From: Capsicum annuum
Taxonomy: Eukaryota > Streptophyta > Magnoliopsida > Solanales > Solanaceae
Assembly: GCF_002878395.1 (NCBI RefSeq)
Contig: NC_061114.1
Coordinates: forward strand, 149,460,836-149,524,835
DNA: 64,000 bases
Direction of reading: 5' to 3'
The translations under genes were made by a program, and so were the position numbers. Of the stretch, positions 35,346-46,228 are shown piece after piece. Position 1 is the first letter of the stretch, and every line of letters begins with the position of its first letter. The notes under the pieces were generated by a model. It searched no databases. It was not told the DNA's origin and saw nothing but the letters and a program-made list of their open reading frames with translations.

Positions 35346-36600
35346 CGGGATAGGGGACAAGATTTAACATGCATTTAAACAACTTAACCTAGGTTGTGTA
35401 GCATACCGTCATAAAACAAGGCATCTACGGGTTATATAGGCCCAGCTCTTCCATAGATGGAGCGGCCCTAGTGTGTGTAGTCACACGAACCAGAGAATAT
35501 CCATATCTGTATATACCTTTATGAGGGACTTGAACCTCCCGACATAGTCAAGGTGACTTAAGCACCAATGTATACAATATAGGGGACTCAGACCTTCCAG
35601 TCATATATTTATTCGGGGGACTTGAACCCCCTGGTTATAGAGACACTTGCATCGGCTAGTGCGGTATCTAGTATTAGTCCATCAAACTCTACTTTCATAG
35701 CCTGACTACATATTCCACTTTAAAGCCCAATTAAAACATTCGTTTTACATACACGACCATTAATCCAATTACTTACCAAAGGCATCCTGTTGGATCATCA
35801 TACCAACCTTATTTTCAAGCGTTCAACATTCCATAACCATTATTAATCAACTTGGGACTCGAACTCATTTTCTAAACAAAGACATCAATTTAATTCAATG
35901 TTAAGGGACTCAACCCCATTAGTATTTCCAATCAATTTATGGACAACAAGGCCTTCATAAAACCATTTACCAATAATCAACATTCTTAGGCCAAGCATTA
36001 GTTCAAAACATAATTTAAACTTGTGACAGAATCATTCTCATTGATAATTTCACAAACAGGTTGAGGGCATACCATTATCTAAGCTACAAACCAAAAATTT
36101 AGGGTTAATCATGACCCATTAGTTAAACCACAATTCCCATGCACACATTTTTTGAACATTGAAGTAGCACTGAGGATTGAATTAAAGGTGTATGATGGTG
36201 ATGTTAAGTAAGTATGCCGAAGCATTACATGTTGGCGTTGTTTGTATAGTATTCTTGAGTGTGATCATTTGATAAGTTTATAAATCTGAATCCAAATAAT
36301 AATATTAGAATCTGGGTTAAGAATGAATTCATCACATTTCTATATGCTAAACTTAAGGAACTGATGTGGTAGTGCTGTGGTTTGTTGAATTCTGTGGAAG
36401 TAAAGTGGAGTGTCTGTTTAAAGTTTGAGTTAAACAACACCCAAATAGTTGAATGTGATTGTTTAGGTATGGTGAAAATGAGATGTAAAGTTAAACAGGG
36501 GAAGTCTGAGTACTCTAATTTAGAATTTATGCACATATGCTAGCAACTAAATGTGGGGTGCCTCAACGACCTTCCACACTTTGTGTTAGCTAATCTAAAT
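35346..36600. other. unassigned segment with repeated GGACTTGAACC motifs
   Basis: Homology to the upstream pseudogene ends at about 35345. GACTTGAACC-like words appear at about 35527, 35590, 35618 and 35840-35910, usually inside a small GC stem. The style resembles LTR or untranslated gypsy sequence in this plant group, but no termini were found. From 36100 to 36600 nothing is recognised. Confidence 0.4.
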
Positions 36601-36638
36601 GGGTGTCCTACAACTTGTTTTGCTGCATATTTTGACTG

Positions 36639-37455
36639 ATGGGTACCATGTCTAGATGTTATAAAAAAGGAAAGGATACTGCTGGGCCATATAAGCCTTC
36701 TAAAAAGCGATACAGACCCACTGGTCGGGTACCAAGATCCCTTACAGTTCCACAAAGGCAAAGTAGAAGATATGGGGTTAGATGGGTAAAGGAAGACCAA
36801 AAGAAATGGTACTCCAAGAATAATGAGACCAAATATACTCCAGGAAAGTTCATCAACCGCGCAAGCCTACTAAGAGAATATACCAACATGGTGAGATGGC
36901 TAGAACAATTGCACATGACCTTCTTGTTTGAGCAGCCCACGGAGTGCAACTTGTACCTCATTAGAGAATTCTATGCCAACTAGGACCCCAGGGATCTTGA
37001 TTTTGAGGTAAAGGTCAGAGGTTAGGTGGTGACATTTATAGCCCATGATGTGAATGTTTTTTTAGGTGTACCAGAGGCAGATGCAGACCTACTGAGGCAG
37101 CTAAACATCACCCCACCCTATCCAGTCATCAGACACCTATTATGTGGAAACAGTTCTGCAACTAGAAAGAATCATCACAAAGACAACAACCTCTACCTCA
37201 CATTCCCATATGCCTAGATGAATAGGGAGACATATTTATAGGGAAAAATTATCTACCATTGCTTGATTCAGGGAAAAGATATAACAAATGTGATGCATGA
37301 TAGGGTATACCTTATTTATGCTTTGATATAGGATGATATTGATATCAATGTAGGCGCTATGATATTTTCTGCTATGAAGAAGGTTTGCTACTATCATGGG
37401 CGCAAATATGGGTTTGGTGGTTTGCTGACCAAATTTTTAAGAAAGGTGCGCTACC
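36639..37455 (+). pseudogene. 'putative plant transposon protein' domain ORF, Athila-type 3' ORF
   Basis: The frame from 36639 reads KWYSKNNETKYTPGKFINR, then RWLEQLHMTFLFEQPTECNL and LIREFYAN. Beyond the stop at 36981-36983 the reading continues as DPRDLDFEVKVRG, VTFIAHDVNVFLGVP, LNITPPYPVIRHLLCGN, LYLTFPYA, GAMIFSAMKKV and YGFGGLLTKFL to about 37455. I recognise this as the plant domain named putative plant transposon protein (Pfam PF20167, from memory). It is typically found downstream of pol in Athila-like gypsy elements, with unknown function. The first stop is TAG where relatives have Trp. At 37456 the reading runs directly into mid-LTR sequence, so the 3' end and polypurine tract are deleted. 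Confidence 0.78.
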
Positions 37456-37649
37456 GTCGAAGTCCATTTGGACTTAAAAATTTGGTGCACCTGGTTGCTA
37501 GTACAACCAGAAATTTAATGGGTAAATTATGATGTGGAGTGGAAACACAACCCTTTCGATGCTTAAAACCATGAATTTATGCATGAACTTAGGTTGTTTT
37601 GTTAGATATAATGTAGTTTGGTGTGAATTGCAGGTAAAATAGGTTTATA

Positions 37650-38160
37650 ATATTATTTGAACAAAAAAAGGAGAAGAAGACCTAAAAAGACCAACTCCGA
37701 TCAGTAGACGAGTTTGCTCTTGAGTTATAACCATTCGATATGACTCATATGCTGAATCGTATGAGGAACAGAACCAAAAGCCATATAAAGAAACCAAGTA
37801 TGAAGAAGATACGACTCAAGTATCCTAGTCGTAAGGTAGGATACAAATCGTATGTTGAAGCTATGAGCACAACAGAATCTAAGCTACTATCCAGGGTATC
37901 AAAAGGATATGAGTTAAAGTTTAAGTACGACTCGTATAAAGATGTTGTATACCTACCGGTGTTTAAGATAAAAAAAGGCTAAAGTCCCAGATGGATATGG
38001 ATCAAGGACACGAGTCGCATATGTAGTTATGAATCATAAGCCATAGTTGTAAGTTGTACAGAGAATTAAGGCCATGGGAAAGTTAAGCACTGGAATGGTT
38101 ACGACAAGGCAGGGTACGACTCGTAGGTTGAGGATACGAGTGAAGATCAAGTCATACCAA
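37650..38160. repeat. LTR variable region with TACGACTCGTA-type palindromes
   Basis: ACGACTCATATG, ACGACTCAAG, TACGACTCGTAT, ACGAGTCGCATATG and TACGACTCGTAGG recur within 510 bases. The core TACGA-C-TCGTA is a palindrome around a single C. The 80-codon open frame here (37740-37982) is a by-product. Confidence 0.6.
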
Positions 38161-38793
38161 CTGCTGACTTAACTTTACCTTTCCCATTTTTAATAGGATT
38201 TGTATGTTATTTTGAGATACCATAAATACCCTAGGATTTATATTTAATTAGGTTACGTGTAGTGATAATATTTTATGCATAATTACATATTTTTACAATT
38301 ATTCTTGAAATTTGGGGGTTTTATCCAATTAAAGACACTGGAGTTCATTTATCTTATCTTGTACAATTGATTTTATGTGTTCTTTATTGATAATCATAAT
38401 TTCTTGCATAAAAATGAGTGACTAATCTCCTCAGCTAGGGTTGTGGGAACCCTGGCGGATTATCTACGTAGAGAAAGTTTGACACACATCTATTTTTGGG
38501 TTTATGCATGTATCCCAATTCTTCTTCACTATAATTGATTTCAATTAACTGCAACATCTTGAGATAAAAGCCTGTATTCACATTCTTTCAATAACCAAGA
38601 AGCTTGTGATTGGAAAAATAAGATTAGGATAGTAATTTGGGATTTCTACCTCCACCTTATAGTCCTCGCATTCCATCTTATTACTTGATTTAATAACCAA
38701 GGATCAAGTGAACTGAGGTCGTAGAAAGGGACAACAAGGCAATACCCGGTGATGATAACCAAGTCTAAGGATGAAATTTATCTTTCCCATCAA

Positions 38794-39456
38794 TGATACA
38801 AGAATGAGAAGCACCAAGAGCACAATATATTGTCAAAGGTTCAAGCTTCGAAATTGACAAGTGATTGAAGGCCTTTTGGAGAATTTTTGAAGCCTTGTTC
38901 AAGAAAGCTAAGAGGAGAACATTTACACTCAAGAGGAGCCTTAAGTGAAGGGTATAGAAGAAATTTTACATATTAAAGTGATACTCAAGAGGCGCCTCAT
39001 TTCCCTTATTCATTAAGGATATTTTTAACATTTACTATGTAATAGTATAAATAAATATTTAAGCTCTTATTTTTATTAGCTTTGATGAATATTGAAAGAT
39101 TACTCTTTATATTGTAACTTTAGTCTTCCTTTAGCTTAGAGAATCCAGAACTTGGGTGTTTGAATGCAATTAAAGGGTTCTTCATTTGTGTTGAACATTT
39201 TGGCAAGAAAGGTGGGATTGAGGGAGTGTAAATTTCTTTGGTTCACCTAAGAGTGAGGTTTGAACTACCATTGGTGAGGTGTTTTTAAAATTTTGAGACA
39301 GATTCTTGTGCTAATCATTGGTGATAGTAAGGGTCTCATTATCTATCTTTACTTTTATGCAAATCTTCTTCATCTCCTTTCTTCTTTGTGTTATTCCATC
39401 ATTTAGTCTTGTATTATTTTTCTATTTTTTATTTCTAGATAGCCTTTAGGTTATCA
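38794..39456 (+). repeat. 5' LTR of the gag-protease gypsy element
   Basis: TGATACAAGAATGAGAAGC to AGGTTATCA. A TATAAATA core (GTATAAATAAA near 39047-39056) is shared with the 3' LTR and is a likely TATA box. Confidence 0.88.
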
Positions 39457-39458
39457 TT

Positions 39459-39470
39459 TGGTATCAAGAT
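39459..39470 (+). other. primer binding site, Met-tRNA type
   Basis: TGGTATCAAGAT, two bases after the 5' LTR, matches the first eight bases of TGGTATCAGAGC (initiator tRNA-Met complement) and then drifts. Confidence 0.72.
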
Positions 39471-40721
39471 CCTTGTTTAGGGTTTTTACTACAACCCTAA
39501 GTCTTGATTTTAGTATTCTTATTAAGAAAATTGCAACAAAAAAGAGTCAAATCCAAAGAAAAATCACAAAAAGATAGATTTTTCTTTGTTTGTTGTAGAT
39601 CCAAAATTTCCAAGTTAGATCTACAAGTTTTTATTATGTTTTGAAGGTTTTTAGTTCTATATCCTTTCTCTCTATCACCTAGGGAGTCTATATCTACTCT
39701 TGGAACAAGATTTGGTTGAGTTTAAGCTAAGACCTCCATGGATATGGCATTTTAAAGCTTCTAAACTCTTAATCCGTGTGGGTTTTACATTTTGGACGTT
39801 GGTTGAGCTTGGTTTGTTGATATTTGTGTTCATTTAGGCCTAAGGGACCTAGATATATAAAAAAATTGAAGGTTAGGGTTCATTTGAGTGAAGGTCAAAC
39901 TTTGGTCAACTCTTAAATATTCATCTTGTTCTTCTATCTTCATCAAGTATTGCTAAAGAAGAATATTCAAAGAGTGTATTTGAACCAAAAAAGGGGTGGA
40001 AAGAGAGTATACTTGGTGTTGGTGAAAGACTATTCCTTGGCATATTCATTGTCATCCAAAAGAAAGAAGAGACAAAGGAATAATCAAACTACAAAATCAA
40101 GTACAATCTAAGTACAAAAGGGGGGGGGGGGGGGACCATTGTTTCTGAATTTGATTTGGAGCATGAAAAGGGCTCCAAAACTTGTTATTTCCCTCTCAAA
40201 TCATCATCCTTCTTTCCCAGGAGTGTGTTAGACCGAGAGTTGGAATTTTTGGGATTGAAAATTTTAAAAATCAATGTCCAATCCGATTGTGCCACATCAT
40301 CAAGTGTAAACGGCCAAATCAAGTTCTAAGTAGATTTTCCTAGTTTCTAATTTTTTATTCTAGTTTCTTGTAAGTTAATTTTATCACTAATTAGCAAGCT
40401 AGTAAGTTCCTAATAGGTTGGTAATTAGTTTAGATTTCATTTATTTTGTGTCTTCGATTTTTGTGTGCTTTTCTCATTTTTAATTCATAGTAGTTTATTG
40501 GTTCAAGTCCGTACATCATTTTATTTGAGTCATATCAAACAAAAATCAATTCCAGGCCAAATCATATTCACCACTCATTCACTTGCCAAGTATTGCCAAG
40601 TTTTCAAAACTTGTGAGACCAAGTATGAGGTAAGATTTGTGTGTAAGTGTGGTGAGGTTTATTGAACTAATGAGTTTGTTCATTTTGTAGGTTTCTGACT
40701 GTTTTTTAGGTATACTTGACC
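39471..40721 (+). other. leader of the gypsy element
   Basis: Untranslated region between primer site and gag start. It contains short open frames without family similarity and a 15-base G run (40120-40134). Confidence 0.5.
40120..40134 (+). repeat. G15 homopolymer
   Basis: Fifteen consecutive G, able to form G-quadruplexes and prone to length error in sequencing. A second G15 is at 18472-18486. Confidence 0.9.
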
Positions 40722-42240
40722 ATGGAACCTGAAAGTTCACAAACACAAAACTTGGATAATAACATACTTGGGACAATTATGGCCGAAATTGAGTCTATTG
40801 GCCGAAAGGTAGACATGGTGCAAATCGAAATGACATCCTTTAAGGGTGGGGTGTCCACTACTAGTAGAAGGATTGATTGTGTTGAAAGTAGGAGGAACTC
40901 ACGACCTTCTACTCCTAATCCCTACCATGTGTCTTCAAGTGTTCAAGTCAACAACTCCTCCATGACCATAACACCCGAAACTCTCTACCAAATGCTTTAT
41001 CCTCCAAGAATTCCACAAAACTAGCCAGTAAACCAAGCTCAAACCTCTCATAACCGAAACCCACAAAGGTTACTACATCCTCAAATGATCCAAGTCCAAC
41101 AAGAAGGACTTGAAACTCAAACTCCACCACCAAATCCGAATCTACAAGTACCGAATCCCTTTGAGCAAAGACCAATTACTCTACATAACCAAACACCTCC
41201 ACAAAATGCTAACTACCAAATTCCAAATCCCATGAATCAAAGACCTTACCCTCCACCACACATCCAATGCCATAAGTCTAAGCTCCAAATAACTAAAGGC
41301 CTTATAACTCCCCACAAAGACCTCAAATCTGAAACCTACCTATTCAAATTAAAGACTATGGTAGAGGGAAGCAAGAAGGTTATGATATTCCTAATGATGA
41401 CTATTGGTTTAAGGAAGAAATAAGGGCAAGGAATGATCAAATAGGGCATTATGGAAGAAACTGAAGGAAAGAAGAAAGGCAAGGAAATCGTAAGGTAGGC
41501 ATTAATTCAATCAAGGTTGGTATTCCAATTTTCAAAGGTCAGAGTGATCCAAAAATGTATCTTTCTTGGGAATCTTCTTGTGAAAAGATTTTTCAAGTGA
41601 ATGACCTTTCCGAAGAGAAGAAAAGTTATTATTCTATTTCTCACTTTGAAGGATATGCTAACACTTGGTAGGACTACACAAAGTGGTTTGGTAATGTGTT
41701 GATTGGTGGCCAACCACCCCCTTGGGAGATATTGAACAGAATAATGAGAGAGAGGTATGTTCTGGAACATTATAGACATGATCTCCTTGCCAAGCTTTAC
41801 AACTTGAGACTAGGAAACAAAAATATCATGTCCTATTATGATGAGTTCCAACAACTCATTTTAAAGCTTGATCATAGAGGTGAGCAAGTGCAACATGATG
41901 TAATATACTTTAAGGTTGGGTTGAATAGGACATATTCTTCCGATTAACTCTCCATAAGTTTGATATAATTAAAATCATCTTTAAAGTGGCTATAGAGATT
42001 GAGACAGAGAACAAAGAGAAGTCAACATACAAGGCAAAGGCACACTATATGCCTACAGGTTGGTCTAAGGAAAAAGAAATGAATTCGGCTACCATGGATC
42101 CTCCTCAAAGGCTACCCAACATCCTCCTTAAAAGCTTGAAGGTAAAGCAACTTCTACTTCTCATTCTAAGGGTCTATAATGCTTCAAGTGTCAAGGTTGG
42201 GTTCATAGGGAAAGTGAGTGTCCTAACCGGCGTAATGTGA
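40722..42240 (+). pseudogene. gypsy gag with CCHC knuckle
   Basis: The start at 40722 gives MEPESSQTQNLDNNILGTIM, a Ser/Pro/Asn/Gln-rich N-terminus. After a stop near 41022, Pro/Asn-rich spacer leads to the retrotransposon-gag core: VGIPIFKGQSDPKMYLSWES (41515-41575), YYSISHFEGYANTW, IMRERYVLEHYRHDLLAKLY and YYDEFQQLILKLD (to about 41945). A knuckle CFKCQGWVHRESEC lies at about 42178-42220 (C-X2-C-X4-H-X4-C). Trp-to-stop changes (for example after GYANTW) and frameshifts break it. Gag would form the particle and bind RNA. Confidence 0.82.
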
Positions 42241-42439
42241 TCCTAAAAGAGGGGAAGTTGTACTATCTTGGCGAAGAAGTTGAGTTGGAAACTGAGGGGA
42301 ATGATGACAAATCTTAAGATGGAGAGTGTATAGAACCCGAAACTTAAGGTGAGGGTAGTAAAGAATATGTGTTGCCTTGTGAAGAGGAATGTGATGTCCC
42401 TAGTTATGTGGTTAGGAGGACTTTGTTTAGTAAGGTCTT

Positions 42440-42851
42440 GGATAATTAAAGAGAGAACCTCTTTCATAGCAAGTGCCTTGTTAAAGAAAGTGTAATCTCA
42501 ATGATCATAGATAGTGAAAGAGGTGTGAATATTATTAGTGTCACCCTGGTTGACCACTTGAAACTATCCACTATCCCTCACCTGAATCTATACAAACTTC
42601 AATGATTAAACAAGTGTGGTGAATTAAAGGTCAAACGATAATGTGTGATTAGATTCAAAGTAGGGAATTATCATTATGAAGTGTTGTGTGATGTAATCCC
42701 TATGAAAGCATATCATATATTATTGGGAAGGCCTTGGAAATTTAATAGGCACACTATACATGATGGAAGGTCTAATAAGTACACCTTTGAGCATGGTGGC
42801 CGAAAGTTCACCCTTATCCCTCTTCCACCATCTAGTGTGAATAAAATCTAA
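42440..42851 (+). pseudogene. gypsy aspartic protease-like region
   Basis: The block reads LFHSKCLVKESVISMIIDSE (42465-42518), then LVDHLKLSTIPHLNLYKLQ, a stop, GELKVK, a stop, and an open frame with NYHYEVLCDVIPMKAYHILL and GRPWKF (42645-42851). It corresponds to the retropepsin-like domain that cleaves gag. Relatives have Asp-Gly-Gly-Ser at the active site. Here Asp is kept (codon 42510-42512) but is followed by Ser-Glu, so activity is unlikely. A Lys/Glu-rich tail follows to about 42910. Confidence 0.72.
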
Positions 42852-43182
42852 GAGAAAACCAAAAAGTTGGATGAGAAAGAAAAGAAGAAAAGGGGAAGGG
42901 AGGTCTCAGATTGTGAGATTGGAAGGGGAAAAACAAATTTGATTGTGGGACTTACCCACAAGGTGCCTTGTTATTTCCTAACCCAAAAGCTAGCCTTTTG
43001 ACTAGCTTTGATCCTTCTTATTTACAGGTTCAAGCTCATAACTTTTCAAAGAAGAATCAACAATGAGATTCACATGAAAATGACTTTAAGACACCCTTGG
43101 CTAAGAACTTTAAAAGAGTAGACTGTCCTAGTCCAAACCGAGGTAATGTTGCTATCCCCTACTTTTCTTAAATTATTGTCAT

Positions 43183-43635
43183 GTGATTCCTTGTGAAGTG
43201 GTCTCGGGTTTTCTTGATATAGATGTGCATGTTTATTTTCTTGTTAGTTCTCTTGATGTGTATAATGAACCATGTGATCCTAAGATTAGCTCACTACTTA
43301 AACATGAGAATAGTGTGATTAAAAACCATCAAGTTAGTGAAGATAATTGTAATGTAGATTTTGATGATGAATATGGTCCTTTGAATTTGTTTGATGAAAA
43401 CCTTGATAGTAGTATGGTTCATAGTGATCATGTTCATAGAAATATGGTGAGTGATGGAATATGTGTTGTTAAGGAAACCTTCCTAAACTGTAGATGTCCA
43501 ATTTTGAATATTTGTCTTCCCTTAAAAACATGTACCATATATGTTTGTTTCGGCTTGTGTTCCTCATTCCTTGATGTTAGCCTTAGCCATGTTCTTTATG
43601 GTGCTTGTGGTAGGTGTTTCACGATCGTAATATAG
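43183..43635 (+). CDS. unassigned acidic ORF in place of pol
   Basis: An open frame of 150 codons. The N-terminal half contains many Asp, Asn and His residues (HENSVIKNHQVSEDNCNVDF, DDEYGPLNLFDENLD). The C-terminal half is Cys-rich and hydrophobic (CRCPILNICLPLKTCTIYVC). No enzyme motif is visible and I recognise no family. It lies between the protease remnant and the 3' LTR of the gag-protease element. It could be a conserved accessory ORF or a chance frame. The start at 43183 is only the first ATG. Confidence 0.35.
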   Translation: MIPCEVVSGFLDIDVHVYFLVSSLDVYNEPCDPKISSLLKHENSVIKNHQVSEDNCNVDFDDEYGPLNLFDENLDSSMVHSDHVHRNMVSDGICVVKETFLNCRCPILNICLPLKTCTIYVCFGLCSSFLDVSLSHVLYGACGRCFTIVI

Positions 43636-43782
43636 GATATTTGGGTGTATTCCAAAAGTGTACCCCCTTGGCACGATTATATAACTTATGGTGATAATGC
43701 TAACCCTCGTACCATGAGGATTGTGTGATTGTTTTCCATCTTTTTGGTTATGCAGGGTGCAAATTTAAGGACAAATTCCTTT

Positions 43783-43796
43783 CAATATGGAGAGGT
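43783..43796 (+). other. polypurine tract
   Basis: AATATGGAGAGGT abuts the 3' LTR (43797). It fixes the plus-strand orientation. Confidence 0.65.
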
Positions 43797-44460
43797 TGAT
43801 ACAAACATGAGAAGAACCAAGAGCACAAGATATTGTCAAAGGTTCAAGCTTCGGAATTGACAAGTGATTGAAGGCCTTTTGGAACATTTTTGAAGCCTTG
43901 TTTAAGAAAAGCTAAGAGAAGAAACTTTACACTCAAGAGGAACCTCAAGTGAAGGGTATAGAAGACATTTTACACATTAAACTAATACTCAAGAGGCACC
44001 CCATTTTCCTTATTTATTAAGGGTATTTTTGACTTTTACTATGTAATAGTATAAATAGACATTTGAGCTCTTGTTTTCATTAGCTTTGATGAATATTGAA
44101 ATATTAATCTTTAGATTGTAACTTTAGTCTTCCTTTAGCTTAGAGAATCTGAAACTCAAGTGTTTGAATGCAATTGAAGGGTTCTGCATTTGTGTTGAAC
44201 ATTTGGCAAGAAAGGTGTAATTGAGAGAGTGTAAATTCCTTTGGTTCACCTAAGAGTGAGGTTTGAACTACTATTGGTGAGATGTGTTTGAATGTTTGAG
44301 ACACATTCTTGTGATAATCATTGGTGATAGTAAGGGTCTCAGTATCTATCTTTACTTTTATGCAAATCTTCTTCATCTCCTTTCTTCTTTGTGTTGATTC
44401 CATCTTTTAGTCCTGTGTTATTTGTCCATTTTTGATTTCTAGATAGCCTTTAGGTTATCA
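43797..44460 (+). repeat. 3' LTR of the gag-protease gypsy element
   Basis: 664 bases, TGATACAAACATGAG to AGGTTATCA, collinear with 38794-39456 over the whole length, roughly 90 percent by eye. Confidence 0.88.
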
Positions 44461-44789
44461 CTCAAAAGGCGGCTAATAATACCTATCTTGTAGGCTTTAC
44501 ATGCAGAACAACAGAGTAGTGGGTTGATCACGAGAAGTCTATGGAGTTGAGAAGCTAGGGGAAACACAAACCTAGCGTTCGTATCCTATTGAAAAGCACA
44601 CAAGAATTGGTTACTCTTTGCTATTGATAACAAAATCCCCCCATTTACTTTTCTCCACTGCTGGAGGATTAAATCAAGGCAAGCAACTGCTTACGTTTTT
44701 CCTATAGGATCGATCCTAATCTAGTTGGATTATTATAGTTGCACCGACCACATTATACTTCCAATTGAGGTGTAGTTTTGGTGACATCA

Positions 44790-45456
44790 AATTGCATTCC
44801 CTAAGTGCGATCTATGCCTTATTTTATTTGGCACCCGAGTACAGTATAAATAGCCTTTTTATCCGATTTTTATTTATTTTTCCACCTTTCTCTTAAGAGT
44901 TAAACCCTAAAATTAGTGTGAGGGCTTAAAGTCAGATTAATATTCATTTCTTCATTCTCTTATGGATTTACGGTAAGAAAGCACACCTTTTCTTAGTAAT
45001 TCTTGATTAAATTCTCAAAAACTCAAAAATCTTAGGGCTGGATTTTAAACCCCAATTTTACTCCTTTTCACTTGAATAATATTTTGATCTTATAATTACT
45101 ATTTTTCATCAATTTAACCTTCAAAATAACTCGGACTTTTGATTTTAACTCGGATTTCAAAGATTTTACCCTGTAAAGCTTAAAAATAGTTTTTCTTCGA
45201 TTTAAACCTCATTTTTTACTCAATTTGACTTGAATTTTTAGATGTAGGTTCCTAAAAATATGAAGAACATATATTTGAAGTAAAGTTATGATTTTTCTCT
45301 TTTTTTCAAAAACTTATTTCGGGGGTCCATTTTGATCCCAAATCAAAAGTAGTTGATGTGGGTGTTGTTGATTTTGTTTTGACGTATAGATTCTATATTT
45401 GATATTTTTGATGGAAATTGAGATCGTTCATGAAAATTAAGGTCGTGGGTTCAAAG
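44790..45456. other. unassigned AT-rich spacer
   Basis: Between the Athila-like LTR end and the solo LTR. Short runs such as AACTCGGACTTTTGATTTTAACTCGGA repeat loosely. No gene or RNA is seen. Confidence 0.4.
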
Positions 45457-46196
45457 TGTAACAGACCAATTTTAGTTTTTGAGGTAGGTTATGACTTAAC
45501 TTTTTAGAATGAGTTGGGTAGTAAATAATGATATAAAATGCATGTTAAGGGTAAGAACTAATCATAAAAAATATCTATGTGTTGTACTTGTGTGGGGGCG
45601 TATATGTGATGTAATTAAATAAGTTGAGATATTATGTGATGTATGTGACTGTGTGGGGTCCTATGTGATGTTGATAGCCCTAAATACATGTGAATAATTA
45701 TATTGTGTTGTTGAAATGCCTAATGTGGTACAATTATTGTATAGTGATATATTCATACTTGTTGGTATATGAGACATGTGAAAATTCATGGATGAAATGA
45801 AAATAATGAGTGGATATTAGCTCACATGGTTGTGGAAATGTATCATTGTGGTTGGTTGCTGAAATATATCATGTGGTTAGTTATGGAAATACTCATTGTG
45901 ATTGGTTATGAGTGTTACATACTCATAGCATACTCATTCATGAAATATTGGTACCACCGAGGCAACATCTGAGTAACACTGGCAACACCTTTTAAAACCC
46001 TCCCCAAGAAATGTGCCTAGGAGGAGATATTGTAATACCTTATAAAATACTTTTAAAGGGATGTGTCAGAAAGGAGATATGAGATATGTGGATTATATAT
46101 GGATACCCCCCATGAGTCCTACGTTGGGAAGCTTTAGCTCTGTAGATGTATACAAGAATTGTGCATCGATCCTGGAGGTTGTACGATGACCTCGTG

Positions 46197-46228
<32 letters not shown>

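Larger units (their letters stand above)
38794..44460 (+). mobile_element. 5.7 kb gypsy-type element with gag and protease only
   Basis: LTRs of 663 and 664 bases (38794-39456, 43797-44460) begin TGATACAA and end GGTTATCA. Flanks ATCAA and CTCAA agree at four of five bases, a worn target duplication. A Met-tRNA-type primer site and a purine tract are correctly placed. The internal 4.3 kb has gag, a CCHC knuckle and a protease-like region, but no RT, RNase H or integrase motif on either strand. An unassigned acidic ORF takes the place of pol. It is non-autonomous and inserted into the Athila-like LTR. Confidence 0.88.
37456..44789 (+). mobile_element. Athila-like LTR (3' LTR), 5'-truncated and split by a gypsy insertion
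   Basis: 37456-38793 plus 44461-44789 together match the LTR at 53742-55964 from its position about 640 to its end. Shared landmarks are TCGAAGTCCATTTGGACTTA, GGTGCAC.AGGTTGCTAGTA, TTTCGATGCTTAAAA, CTAGGGTT.TG..AACCCTGGC, CTATGGAGTTGAGAAGCTAG and the GACATCA end. The first 640 bases of the LTR are absent. The 5.7 kb element at 38794-44460 interrupts it. The central part (about 37650-38160) does not align with the other copy and is rich in TACGACTCGTA-like palindromes. Confidence 0.8.

Noticed and set aside
35600..35650. Possible tRNA gene on the minus strand
   Set aside because: Only a T-arm-like stem is present. No acceptor stem, D-arm or anticodon arm could be placed around it.
37740..37982. 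80-codon basic frame
   Set aside because: It falls in the variable centre of the Athila-like LTR and its basic composition comes from the repeated palindromes.
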